This document shows positions 1-7,948 of a stretch of 11,051 nucleotides of DNA, in pieces (the first letter of the stretch is position 1; every line of letters starts with the position of its first letter). The position numbers and the translations under genes were made by a program. The stretch spans positions 1 to 11,051 of the forward strand of contig JAOZOC010000058.1 in the NCBI GenBank assembly GCA_029933495.1, given 5' to 3'. This DNA comes from Bacteroidales bacterium (GTDB lineage: Bacteria; Bacteroidota; Bacteroidia; Bacteroidales; JAADJA01). The notes below the pieces were generated by a model. The model searched no databases and was not told the origin of the DNA. It saw nothing but the letters and a program-made list of their open reading frames with translations.

Positions 1-103
1 AAGAAGGTTATCAATATCAAGGCTACTATTGTGTAATTTCGTTTCATATTTAATATTTTGTTATTCATTGTTTTTCTATATTTTAGGTTTTGTCACGATT
101 TTC

Positions 104-121
104 TCCCGATAGTTATCGGGA
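104..121. repeat. Short perfect dyad (hairpin)
   Basis: TCCCGATA and TATCGGGA form perfect 8-base arms around a 2-base GT centre. The dyad lies in the gene-free left end, about 115 bases past the stop codon of the GH2 gene on its transcript. No clear T-run follows it in either direction, so an intrinsic terminator is not well supported. It may be part of a dispersed intergenic repeat or a cruciform/RNA hairpin. What is seen is only the symmetry; the role is unknown. Confidence 0.5.
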
Positions 122-167
122 TCGCCCTCGAAAATCCCGCCAAAACCTTTGACTTTTTCTTTTTACC

Positions 168-213
168 CCACGGGCTAACGCCCGTGGTTACCAATATCAC
201 GCCCCTTCAGGGC
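168..213. repeat. REP-like pair of GC-rich hairpins downstream of the GH2 gene
   Basis: The first hairpin (168-187) has perfect 8-base arms CCACGGGC / GCCCGTGG around TAAC. The second (201-213) has arms GCCC / GGGC around CTTCA and is followed by TTTT at 214-217. Both are GC-rich islands in very AT-rich DNA. The two-hairpin layout resembles the dispersed intergenic repeats common in Bacteroidota genomes, though that comparison is from memory. It sits just past the GH2 stop codon and could protect or end that transcript. On the plus strand, hairpin 2 plus the T-run looks weakly terminator-like. The rest of 1-235 shows no coding region. Confidence 0.5.
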
Positions 214-235
214 TTTTAATTGTTAAAAAAATATA

Positions 236-2863
236 TTATAACTTCTCCGTCGTATTATATCCGTCAACAACCAAATCCACCTCTTTATTTTCCAAGTATT
301 TATTTTTTATTTTTGCAGTCAGCACTCTTTTCTCTCCCGGCAACAATGAAATATAATTATCCGACCATAATACCGGCAGGATTGCACTTCCGCTCTCATT
401 GTCAATTATTTTAGTATTAATAAAAAAAGCAATGTGCTTATCCTTGTTTTTCAATTCAACTATAAACTCGGTTAAATCGTTAGTAACCTTTTTGCTCATC
501 GAACTTTCAACCTCAACTACCGGCATACTTTCTAAAGCTGAAAAATCAGCATATTGCTTCGATGGTGTGTGATAGTACCATCCGGGAACTTCCGCTTTGT
601 AATCCAGGATATCCTCTTTTGCCGACAACCAGTAAAAGTTGTTATCTATTTCCTTTCCTTCTTTATCCAAAAGACGTGTATCCAAAAAATATACAGGCGC
701 CCCCCAATTCATCTCGGGCAGACTGAAAATTTCCTTTCCCGAGTTTGCCATCAAATCTGTCATTATCTCCTTTTCAAACTTCAATTGCGAATTATTATCA
801 TAAATCCTGATCTTTATTGAACAACCCTTCTTGTCATCCAGCCTGTCGTTCACAACAAAAATCGAATGACGGGCATAATCATAAACTACGTGATAGGGTT
901 GTGATGCTTTTTTAGCACCGTAATATGCACCATTAGGCATCAGATAATAATCGTAAAGTTGCCAGTACATTTCGGGCCAGGCAGAGTTTAGCATCCACTG
1001 AATCACGCCTGTTGCCTTGTAGCGGTACGCCGAAAATGCCTCAAACATAGGTCGCATTAGCTCATAGTTCATAACCTGGGCTTTTTTTGTGTACTCTTCA
1101 ACACTACCAGCTTTGCCGTATCTCTCTTCGAGAGCTTTTGTATATCTGTCAAGATCATTGAATTCGTTGCGGCCACAGTGATAATCCCAGATATTGTCAA
1201 TTGGCCACAGGTGTTTGTCTGAAATCATTTTTTTTATACTCTCCAAAGGAGGAACCTGAGCGCCTGGTCCTGTCTCCGTATTAAAACCGAAAGCACCTCC
1301 GTAAAGTGTATCTTCAAACCAGTAAACTGGTGGCACATAGGCATAAGGTCCGCGCATTTTAACACCGGTATTTCCTGTTGGCGATGACCATTCTTTAGCA
1401 GAAGGGAGGTAAACCCGTGTAGAGTCATATTCCCGGAAAGTTCTCATATATCTCTCTTCAAGTTCGGGTTTTGGTTTACAATCACTGCCTCCGACCCAGG
1501 TAAATATTGAAGGGTGATTACGAAGCCAGATGATTTGATCCTGCCAGGCTTTACTCATCATATCAACCTCTGAAGGCGACAAGATCCCGCCGAACTCCTC
1601 ATCACAATACTTCCCGAGATAATCCTCCCACTCCCAGTGACAACTCCATCCGACCATCACCAAAATACCCATCTCATCGCAAAGGTCGTAAAGTGTCTGA
1701 TCTTTTCCCCAAAATCCCTCCAGTCTTATGGTATTCAGATTCATATCATTCACATACTCCAGTTGGTTTTGAATTGATTCGCGGGTGTCGTCGAGCAGTA
1801 GCCGGTCAACCCATCCAGCACCTCGGATTAGTATCTTTTTGCCATTGATTTTAAACCCTCTGTGACCGTCTTTCGTATAGAAATCGGAAACTGTCCTGAT
1901 ACCAAAATCAACGGACTTTTTATCAATAGTTAAACCGTTACTACGAAATTCAAATTCAGCATTATAAAGATGTGGCTTACCTAAAGTTTTTGGCCACCAC
2001 AATTCCGGGTTCTTTATCAAAAGTTTATTAAACTCACTTGCACTAAAGAGTATTCTTTTTGTTTCATTTACTTTCAATCCGACATTCTTTGAGATTTTAT
2101 GACCGTTAATTGCCATAATAACCTCACCTTCCAACTCTGTATCTGAATAGTTTACCAATTCAACCGATGCAGTTAGTGTGGCCTCTGATAAATCGTCATT
2201 CAGTTCACTTACCACGAAAGGTTTTGATATTCCAACCCCTCCATTTGCATCAATAATAACCCTCCTGAACAATCCTATATTATTATCAGGTGGAACAGGG
2301 TTCCAGTCAACAAAACCAATTGAAAAATCACCCTTTACAGGTGGAAAAACTTCTATTGCAATTACATTTCTCCCTTTTCTGACTTTATCTGAAATATCAA
2401 AATGAAATTGTCTGAAGGCATTTTTAACCAATGAAGTATCCGCAATTTGTTCTCCATTCAACCAGATATTTGCTTTATAGTTAATCCCTTCAAAATGCAA
2501 TAACACTGCTTCCGAAATTCTGTCAAAATCAAATTCCGTACGATACCACCAGGAGGATTTAAAAGAACCGGATGAAATTTTATTCAGGTTGTCATCGGTA
2601 AAAATATTTGTATAAACGCCATCACTGACAAGTGAGTGCAATACTGTTGAAGGCACCTTTGCCGGAAACCAACCTGAATTTTTATAACCGGCAGAACTGA
2701 TCTCACCACCTGAAACAGAAACGGAGTCAGAACTTTGGATGTACCAGTTATTATTTAGCTCTTTTACAAAATAGCTTTTTGTTTCTGCTTGCTGACAAGA
2801 TGAAACCATCAGGACTAAAAAAATAATAATAAGCAAAAAGAAAATCTTATTAACCAAATTCAT
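236..2863 (-). CDS. GH2 lipoprotein, probable exo-beta-D-glucosaminidase
   Basis: Predicted to remove glucosamine units from the non-reducing end of chitooligosaccharides. Seen in the 875 residues: a hydrophobic leader ending in a lipobox with Cys at 23, so membrane-anchored; a GH2 sugar-binding domain at about 35-205 with a VPSTVLHSLVSDGVY stretch and SSWWYRTEF, typical of the glucosaminidase branch; an Ig-like domain at about 215-325; a TIM barrel at about 330-640; and beta-rich C-terminal domains to the end. The usual GH2 Asn-Glu acid/base doublet is replaced by Ser460-Asp461 in WVGGSD, and Glu530 in GFNTET fits the nucleophile. In the actinomycete enzyme CsxA, as I recall, the equivalents are Asp469 and Glu541, also after a Ser-Asp doublet. 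Length fits the family. The gene is divergent from susC and shares its operator-bearing control region. A beta-mannosidase is the main alternative but fits the doublet less well. Periplasmic or surface facing is not settled. Confidence 0.88.
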   Translation of the reverse strand: MNLVNKIFFLLIIIFLVLMVSSCQQAETKSYFVKELNNNWYIQSSDSVSVSGGEISSAGYKNSGWFPAKVPSTVLHSLVSDGVYTNIFTDDNLNKISSGSFKSSWWYRTEFDFDRISEAVLLHFEGINYKANIWLNGEQIADTSLVKNAFRQFHFDISDKVRKGRNVIAIEVFPPVKGDFSIGFVDWNPVPPDNNIGLFRRVIIDANGGVGISKPFVVSELNDDLSEATLTASVELVNYSDTELEGEVIMAINGHKISKNVGLKVNETKRILFSASEFNKLLIKNPELWWPKTLGKPHLYNAEFEFRSNGLTIDKKSVDFGIRTVSDFYTKDGHRGFKINGKKILIRGAGWVDRLLLDDTRESIQNQLEYVNDMNLNTIRLEGFWGKDQTLYDLCDEMGILVMVGWSCHWEWEDYLGKYCDEEFGGILSPSEVDMMSKAWQDQIIWLRNHPSIFTWVGGSDCKPKPELEERYMRTFREYDSTRVYLPSAKEWSSPTGNTGVKMRGPYAYVPPVYWFEDTLYGGAFGFNTETGPGAQVPPLESIKKMISDKHLWPIDNIWDYHCGRNEFNDLDRYTKALEERYGKAGSVEEYTKKAQVMNYELMRPMFEAFSAYRYKATGVIQWMLNSAWPEMYWQLYDYYLMPNGAYYGAKKASQPYHVVYDYARHSIFVVNDRLDDKKGCSIKIRIYDNNSQLKFEKEIMTDLMANSGKEIFSLPEMNWGAPVYFLDTRLLDKEGKEIDNNFYWLSAKEDILDYKAEVPGWYYHTPSKQYADFSALESMPVVEVESSMSKKVTNDLTEFIVELKNKDKHIAFFINTKIIDNESGSAILPVLWSDNYISLLPGEKRVLTAKIKNKYLENKEVDLVVDGYNTTEKL

Positions 2864-2917
2864 AATAATAATCCTATTTATATAATGTATAAAAGCCTAA
2901 ATAACATAATGAGGTGG

Positions 2918-2948
2918 TAAAAGTATAGAAAATTTAAATACTATGCAA
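2918..2948 (-). promoter_or_regulatory. Putative Bacteroidota-type promoter of the GH2 gene
   Basis: On the minus strand TACTTTTA (2918-2925) matches the -7 consensus TAnnTTTG except at the last base. A TTG (2946-2948) lies exactly 20 bases upstream as the -33 element. Transcription would begin near 2911, leaving a leader of about 48 bases before the ATG. The -33 element falls inside the palindrome at 2942-2959, so a bound protein would block this promoter. The assignment rests on consensus matching alone. Confidence 0.45.
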
Positions 2949-2959
2949 TAAATTGCGCA
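2942..2959. promoter_or_regulatory. Candidate LacI-type operator, GH2 side
   Basis: TATGCAATAAATTGCGCA is a near-palindrome with half sites TATGCAAT and ATTGCGCA around AA. It differs from the site at 3204-3221 at four of eighteen positions, two of them in the centre; the inner 16 bases differ at only two. A perfect 10-base palindrome ATTGCGCAAT (2952-2961) overlaps it, and another half-site-like TTTGCAC lies at 2964-2970, so this may be a compound site. It covers the -33 element of the GH2 promoter. The likely ligand is the LacI-family regulator encoded at the right end, which is inference. Confidence 0.55.
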
Positions 2960-2971
2960 ATATTTTGCACT

Positions 2972-3171
2972 ATTTATAAATATTATAAATTATCTATCGT
3001 GATTACTATTTGGAATTAGAATAAATAACAACATTTTTACACCCCTCCAAAGTAAGATATTATAATCAATTAAATCACTTATTAATCTGGTTTTTAAGTC
3101 TTTTAATTATTTTTATATGACCACCAAAGTCTCAAACAGCATAAACGCCAAATAAATTCATTATGAAATTA
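2972..3171. other. AT-rich spacer between the divergent promoters
   Basis: This strongly AT-rich stretch has no open reading frame, RNA gene or repeat that I can support. It separates the two operator-like sites, whose centres are about 262 bases apart. That distance would allow DNA looping between them, but the sequence does not prove it. Confidence 0.5.
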
Positions 3172-3203
3172 TTTGCCTATTAAAAAAATCTTATCTAATT
3201 TTG
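3172..3203 (+). promoter_or_regulatory. Putative Bacteroidota-type promoter of the susC operon
   Basis: TTTG (3172-3175) and TAATTTTG (3196-3203) match the -33 and -7 elements of Bacteroidota sigma-ABfr promoters, with 20 bases between them; the -7 box matches the TAnnTTTG consensus fully. Transcription would start near 3210, giving a leader of about 47 bases before the susC ATG. The palindrome at 3204-3221 begins directly after the -7 box and covers the predicted start point, the expected position for a repressor. No Shine-Dalgarno sequence is evident, as is usual in this phylum. Confidence 0.6.
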
Positions 3204-3221
3204 TGTGCAATTTATTGCGCA
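3204..3221. promoter_or_regulatory. Candidate LacI-type operator, susC side
   Basis: TGTGCAATTTATTGCGCA is an 18-base near-perfect palindrome: TGTGCAAT and ATTGCGCA around TT, with one mismatched pair. Its inner 16 bases (3206-3221) match the inner 16 of the GH2-side site except for two central bases. I found no other copy of the ATTGCGCA core in the window. It overlaps the predicted transcription start of the susC operon, which suggests repression. That the LacI-family protein at 10632-11051 binds here is inferred from its position and family. Confidence 0.6.
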
Positions 3222-3256
3222 TTTATCATTAATTTATTATTAAAAACAATGATTAG

Positions 3257-6200
3257 ATGAAAAAACTCTACTTTTTATTAATTCTGTTTGTCACAGCTAA
3301 TTCTTTGATGGCACAGACCTCAGTTGAAGGGACTATCTATGCCAAGGATACCGGTGAAACTTTACCCGGAGTTACCATTATGGTAAAAGGGACAACAGAG
3401 GGTATGATAACCGACCTCAACGGAAGATTTAGCATAGTAGTATCAGGCACATCGGATACGTTGGAATTTTCTTATATAGGTTTTAAGACTCGGGATGTTG
3501 CAATAAGCGGAAGGACCAAACTTGATATTTATCTGGAAGTTGACACCAAACAACTTGATGAAGTTGTGGTTGTTGGTTATGGTGTTCAAAAGAAAAGTGA
3601 TGTTACAGGGTCATTGGTCTCACTGAGCGGCAAAGAAATTGGTGAAACTCATCAGCAAAATCTGGCAACAATTATGCAGGGTAGAGCTGCTGGCGTAACA
3701 GTAACCTCTAGTAGTGGTTCCCCAGGCCGTGATGAAGAGATAAACATTCGCGGAATCAGTTCCATAAACGGCTCGCCTCCGCTTTGGGTTGTTGATGGTG
3801 TTCCAACATCAGGAGGCGTTAATCCTCAGGATATTGAGAGCATGGAGATACTGAAAGATGCATCTGCAACTGCTATTTACGGTACAAAGGGTGCAAATGG
3901 TGTCATACTAATAACTACTAAAAAAGGTAAAAAAGGGGAAATGATTGTAAACTATGAAAACCGCTTTTCGTGGGGACATCTATATAAAAAGCTGAATCTG
4001 GCAACAGCAAAACAATGGGCTAAGCTGCGATCGGAGGCGTACAGTAATGCAAGCCTTCCTGTTCCGCCTGAGCTTGAGCAGTCTTACGGCGAAGGTACAG
4101 ACTGGCAGGATGCAGTAACAAGAACAGCAACCTCGATGAACCACTACCTCTCCTTTTCCGGAGGATCGGATAAATTATCCTGGTTTATGAGTGCAAACTA
4201 CAATGACCAAGAAGGGATTATTCAGAAATCGGATGCCAATAGTCTGGATATCAGATTGAATACTAGGGTAAAAATGAAAAAATGGCTTACGATTGGTGAA
4301 AATTTTTCTTTCTCAGGCTCCACAACTCACCTTATTAATGAAGATGATGAATGGAATGCCATTATGATTGAGGCAATTGCAATAGACCCAATAACAAAAG
4401 TAAGGAAGGAAGATGGAAGCTGGGAGGGTTCGCAATGGAATACCGTTAACAATCCGGTTGCTCACCTCGATAGGACAAACGATGAAATAAAGGATTATTC
4501 TCTTGGCGGAAATGTCTTTGCAGATATTACATTCTTAAAGGATTTCACTTTTACATCCAGGCTTGGATATTCACAAACACACAGTAACTATTACAACTGG
4601 ATACCTACATTTTTCGTGAAAACAGGTGAGGAAAACTCCCAGACATCGATTACACGAGACTATTATCAGGGACAAGAGTGGGTTTTTACAAACTTCCTGA
4701 CGTGGGAACATCAGTTTGGCAAACATGGCTTAAAGGCAATGATAGGTATGGAGTCGGAGCGTGATTATGGTGAATGGTTTGGCGTCACTGCAACAGACCT
4801 TATTTCCGAAGCAGAACATCTGATTTACATAGATAACGCAACCGGCAACATGACTGCTTCGGCAAACGGTCTGGCCAGCGACATTCGATATGTTTCCTAT
4901 TTTGGACGTATTAATTACAACTATGATAAAAAATATTACCTCACATTCAATATCCGGAGTATGGGATCTTCGATGTTTGGTCCCGATAACCGTTGGGGTA
5001 CTTTTCCTGCGGCTTCTGTAGGCTGGAAAATTGACAAAGAAAGCTTTATGGAAAATGTCGATCTGGTCAATAATTTAAAATTACGTATTGGCTACGGCCT
5101 TACCGGTAATGACAGAGCATTACAGCCATATACATATTATGCCACTTCCGTTTCAGGTCAACGTTATGTATTTGGCAACCAAATTATGGATGGAATTGCA
5201 TTTCCACGTATCCCGAATAACGAACTGCACTGGGAGGAGAAGACCACACTTGATATAGGTGTTGACCTTGCAATGTGGGGTGACAGGTTTTCATTCTCAG
5301 GTGACTATTTCATTGACAAAACGGGAGAAATGATATATGATCCTGACCTGCCAGGCCACGTCGGGACACAGGAAATGCCATTTACGAATGTGGCATCTAT
5401 GAGAAACAAAGGTTTTGAATTTATCCTGGGATACAGAAACTTTGATCATATATTCAAATATGATTTTAAATTCAATTTCAGTCAGGTTAAAAATGAGGTT
5501 CTTGATCTCGGTAGTGCCACATATATTCCGGCAGTTACTTTTATGCAACTTGGATATATCTCCCGCACGGAGGTTGGACATCCAATGGCTTCATTCTATG
5601 GATACCTTACAGACGGTCTTTTCCAAAATCAGGCTGAGGTTGACAGTTATACCAAACCTGACGGAACTCCCATCCAGCCAAATGCAGCTCCGGGAGATAT
5701 TCGATATAAAGCTGATGAGAACGGAGAACTTATTACCGATTTCATTGGAAGTCCTTTCCCTGACTTTACTGCCGGACTAAATATGAATTTTGAATTTAAG
5801 AATTTTAGCCTGCTTATGTTCTTTTACGGTGTTTATGGCAATGAGATTTTCAATGCAACGAAATTTTATAACTTTAACTCAAGTATCAGATATAATGTAG
5901 ATGCATCACTGATGGACAGATGGCTTATGGAAGGTGATACAGATGACCCGAACCTGGCACGGCTGAATATTAACGATGCCAACAATAGTCTTCGTTCAGA
6001 CAGGTTTGTTGAAGATGGCTCTTATCTGAGGCTTAAAACTCTGCAGTTGGAATATAATCTTCCAAAATCTTTGTTTGGCAGAGTTGAGATATCTGCACTT
6101 AAATTATTTATAGGGTCAGATAATCTCTTTACAATTACCAATTATTCGGGATTTGATCCCGAGGTTGGAATTGGATACAACAATAATCCGTTGGATCGTG

Positions 6201-6265
6201 GCATCGACCGGGCCCGTTATCCAAGTCCCAGAACTTATTATGTTGGTCTAAACCTAACCTTTTAA
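3257..6265 (+). CDS. susC: SusC-like TonB-dependent outer-membrane transporter
   Basis: Imports oligosaccharides across the outer membrane using TonB energy, working with the SusD-like lipoprotein encoded next to it. Seen in the 1002 residues: a Sec signal peptide ending about residue 19-20 (SLMAQ); a carboxypeptidase-regulatory-like domain at about 22-95 (GTIYAKDTGETLPGVTI, DLNGRFSI); the SusC signature DEVVVVGYG at 101-109; a plug domain at about 112-222 containing GRAAGVTV, NIRG, VVDG and the conserved DASATAIYGTKGANGVI stretch; then a long beta-barrel ending in an aromatic-terminated final strand (LNLTF). Length is normal for SusC. It is first in the plus-strand operon, with susD 12 bases downstream. 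Substrate cannot be read from SusC itself; the neighbouring enzymes suggest glucosamine oligomers. The gene symbol denotes the family, not a starch role. Confidence 0.95.
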   Translation: MKKLYFLLILFVTANSLMAQTSVEGTIYAKDTGETLPGVTIMVKGTTEGMITDLNGRFSIVVSGTSDTLEFSYIGFKTRDVAISGRTKLDIYLEVDTKQLDEVVVVGYGVQKKSDVTGSLVSLSGKEIGETHQQNLATIMQGRAAGVTVTSSSGSPGRDEEINIRGISSINGSPPLWVVDGVPTSGGVNPQDIESMEILKDASATAIYGTKGANGVILITTKKGKKGEMIVNYENRFSWGHLYKKLNLATAKQWAKLRSEAYSNASLPVPPELEQSYGEGTDWQDAVTRTATSMNHYLSFSGGSDKLSWFMSANYNDQEGIIQKSDANSLDIRLNTRVKMKKWLTIGENFSFSGSTTHLINEDDEWNAIMIEAIAIDPITKVRKEDGSWEGSQWNTVNNPVAHLDRTNDEIKDYSLGGNVFADITFLKDFTFTSRLGYSQTHSNYYNWIPTFFVKTGEENSQTSITRDYYQGQEWVFTNFLTWEHQFGKHGLKAMIGMESERDYGEWFGVTATDLISEAEHLIYIDNATGNMTASANGLASDIRYVSYFGRINYNYDKKYYLTFNIRSMGSSMFGPDNRWGTFPAASVGWKIDKESFMENVDLVNNLKLRIGYGLTGNDRALQPYTYYATSVSGQRYVFGNQIMDGIAFPRIPNNELHWEEKTTLDIGVDLAMWGDRFSFSGDYFIDKTGEMIYDPDLPGHVGTQEMPFTNVASMRNKGFEFILGYRNFDHIFKYDFKFNFSQVKNEVLDLGSATYIPAVTFMQLGYISRTEVGHPMASFYGYLTDGLFQNQAEVDSYTKPDGTPIQPNAAPGDIRYKADENGELITDFIGSPFPDFTAGLNMNFEFKNFSLLMFFYGVYGNEIFNATKFYNFNSSIRYNVDASLMDRWLMEGDTDDPNLARLNINDANNSLRSDRFVEDGSYLRLKTLQLEYNLPKSLFGRVEISALKLFIGSDNLFTITNYSGFDPEVGIGYNNNPLDRGIDRARYPSPRTYYVGLNLTF

Positions 6266-6277
6266 AAACAGAAAACG

Positions 6278-7741
6278 ATGAAAAAGATATATTTATATAC
6301 ACTGGCTGTTACGGCAATGTTATCATTGATGACAACAAGCTGTAAAAAGGAATTTCTCGAAGTTGAACCACCTACCGAGGTAATGATAGATTTCTTCACC
6401 TCGGAAGAAAATGCCAAACTCGCTATTACAGGATGTTATGATGTAATGGGCTGGGATGGAAATCACAATACTATTCCGTTTTTCTTTGGAGATATAATAG
6501 GTTATGACGGATGGAAAGGCGGTGATGTAGGCTCTGATCAGGATTGGATGGATGATCTGATCAACTTCAATTATACTCCTGATAATTATATGCTGAATAT
6601 TGCCTGGAGAAATTACTATATTGGCATTAACAGATGCAATACTGCAATTGAGAATATAGAAAAGATGGATGCAGATATCATATCAGGTGAGTCAAAAGCA
6701 AATCTTATAGCCCAGGCTCGTTTTGTGAGGGGTTACTTCTATTTTGAGCTCACCAGGACCTGGGGAAAAGTTCCTCTTGTTGACCACGTTTTAAGTCCAA
6801 GCGAATATCAGCAACCGCTTGCCGAACAATCTGATATCTGGAGCTTTATTGAGCAGGATTTTCAGGCTGCTGCACAAATACTTCCGTCAAATCTAACTCA
6901 GAACCCGGAAGATATTGGCCGTGCAACTAAAGGAGCTGCTCTGGCACTCCTCGCTAAAGCATACATTTATCAGAAAAAATGGGGTGAAGCGAAGACTATC
7001 ACCGACCAGATAATCAATGTTGAAGGTTATTCATTGTTACCAAATTATGAGGATATATTTAAGATGGAAAATGAGAACAATGCAGAAATAGTTTTCTCAA
7101 TCCAGTTCAAAGAGACAGGCAACGGCGATTATGGAGACGAGAATGAAGGAACAATGGTTTGTGTTTATATGCAAACACGAAATCACCCTTTCGCAGGAAT
7201 AGGTGGCTGGGGTTTTAACTGCCCAACACAGAATCTGGTTGATGAATACGAGGATGGCGATCCAAGAATGGAAGCAACCATCATTCATAATGGAGAAACT
7301 TTATGGGAAGGCACTCCTGATGAATCCACTTTTAATACTACATTCGCAACTAACATTGATCACTACAGCAATCAGAAATATTGTCTGCCGGCATCACAAC
7401 AACCTGCCGATTTTTCGGATGCATCCAAAAACTGGATTCTTATCCGTTTTGCAGAAATATTGCTTTGGAATGCAGAAGCTGCTTTCCATTCAGGCGGGGA
7501 CTGGCAGACTCCATTGCAGCAGGTGCGCGACAGAGCAGGGCTTGGCGCCTCTCCTTATGAAGGAATTGAGGCTGTTTATCACGAGCGCAGAGTTGAACTT
7601 GCAATGGAAGGCCATCGTTTCTGGGATATTGTCCGACAGGGAAGAGGAGAAGAGGTTTTGGGGCAATATGGTTTTGTTGAAGGTGTAAATAATTATTTCC
7701 CGATCTCGCAGGATCAGTTGGATTTGAGTGATATCTGGTAG
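6278..7741 (+). CDS. susD: SusD-like glycan-binding outer-membrane lipoprotein
   Basis: Surface lipoprotein that caps the SusC barrel and captures oligosaccharides for import. Seen in the 487 residues: a lipoprotein signal with lipobox LMTTSC (Cys at 22); the SusD N-terminal pattern EFLEVEPPTEV followed by EENAKLAITGCYDVM; a helical tetratricopeptide-like core including the ARFVRGYFYFELTRTWGKVPLV stretch; and the C-terminal family motifs ILIRFAEILLWNAEA, ERRVELAMEGHRFWDIVRQG and NYFPISQDQLDLS. It starts 12 bases after susC, so the two are almost certainly co-transcribed and translated together. The protein ends at DLSDIW, several residues before the QNPGY-like tail I expect in many SusD proteins, and repeat-rich DNA begins immediately after the stop. 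A short 3' replacement is therefore possible, though it is unlikely to abolish function. Confidence 0.95.
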   Translation: MKKIYLYTLAVTAMLSLMTTSCKKEFLEVEPPTEVMIDFFTSEENAKLAITGCYDVMGWDGNHNTIPFFFGDIIGYDGWKGGDVGSDQDWMDDLINFNYTPDNYMLNIAWRNYYIGINRCNTAIENIEKMDADIISGESKANLIAQARFVRGYFYFELTRTWGKVPLVDHVLSPSEYQQPLAEQSDIWSFIEQDFQAAAQILPSNLTQNPEDIGRATKGAALALLAKAYIYQKKWGEAKTITDQIINVEGYSLLPNYEDIFKMENENNAEIVFSIQFKETGNGDYGDENEGTMVCVYMQTRNHPFAGIGGWGFNCPTQNLVDEYEDGDPRMEATIIHNGETLWEGTPDESTFNTTFATNIDHYSNQKYCLPASQQPADFSDASKNWILIRFAEILLWNAEAAFHSGGDWQTPLQQVRDRAGLGASPYEGIEAVYHERRVELAMEGHRFWDIVRQGRGEEVLGQYGFVEGVNNYFPISQDQLDLSDIW

Positions 7742-7775
7742 AAGGGACAATGAGTGAATGAATGCTTAAATGCGA

Positions 7776-7867
7776 GAATGGGTGAATGTTGAGCATAGCG
7801 AAATCCCGCAAGGCGGGAAGTGAATGGGTGAATGTTGAGCATAGCGAAATCCCGCAGGGCGGGAAGT
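7776..7867. repeat. 46-bp tandem duplication with internal hairpin
   Basis: Two adjacent 46-base units (7776-7821 and 7822-7867) differ only at 7811 (A) versus 7857 (G), and a partial third start (GAAT) follows. Each unit contains a hairpin with arms CCCGC / GCGGG around three bases, preceded by GAGCATAGCGAAAT. Upstream, 7750-7785 is rich in the short motif TGAATG. The unit looks like a dispersed intergenic repeat rather than unique sequence. It lies between susD and the PKD-protein gene, where the stacked hairpins could lower downstream expression or stabilise the susCD part of the mRNA. Confidence 0.85.
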
Positions 7868-7903
7868 GAATAAAATAAATATAAATAATTAGCGTTTAGC
7901 ACG

Positions 7904-7936
7904 TTTGAAATATTAAATATTGTATTACTAACTTTA
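7904..7936 (+). promoter_or_regulatory. Weak possible internal promoter before the PKD-protein gene
   Basis: TTTG (7904-7907) and TAACTTTA (7929-7936) are separated by 21 bases and resemble the -33 and -7 elements, with the last base of the -7 box mismatched. The predicted start lies only about 5-8 bases before the ATG at 7949, which is short. In DNA this AT-rich such a match can arise by chance. It is listed because the repeat block upstream separates this gene from susCD. Confidence 0.2.
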
Positions 7937-7948
7937 AATATTAAGATT

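Noticed and set aside
236..2863. Beta-galactosidase or beta-mannosidase for the GH2 protein
   Set aside because: The Ser-Asp doublet and the N-terminal VPSTVLHSLVSDGVY pattern fit exo-beta-D-glucosaminidases better, although the mannosidase branch is not fully excluded without a tree.
7203..7688. 161-residue plus-strand open frame
   Set aside because: It is a shifted frame inside susD, whose own frame carries all the conserved SusD motifs.
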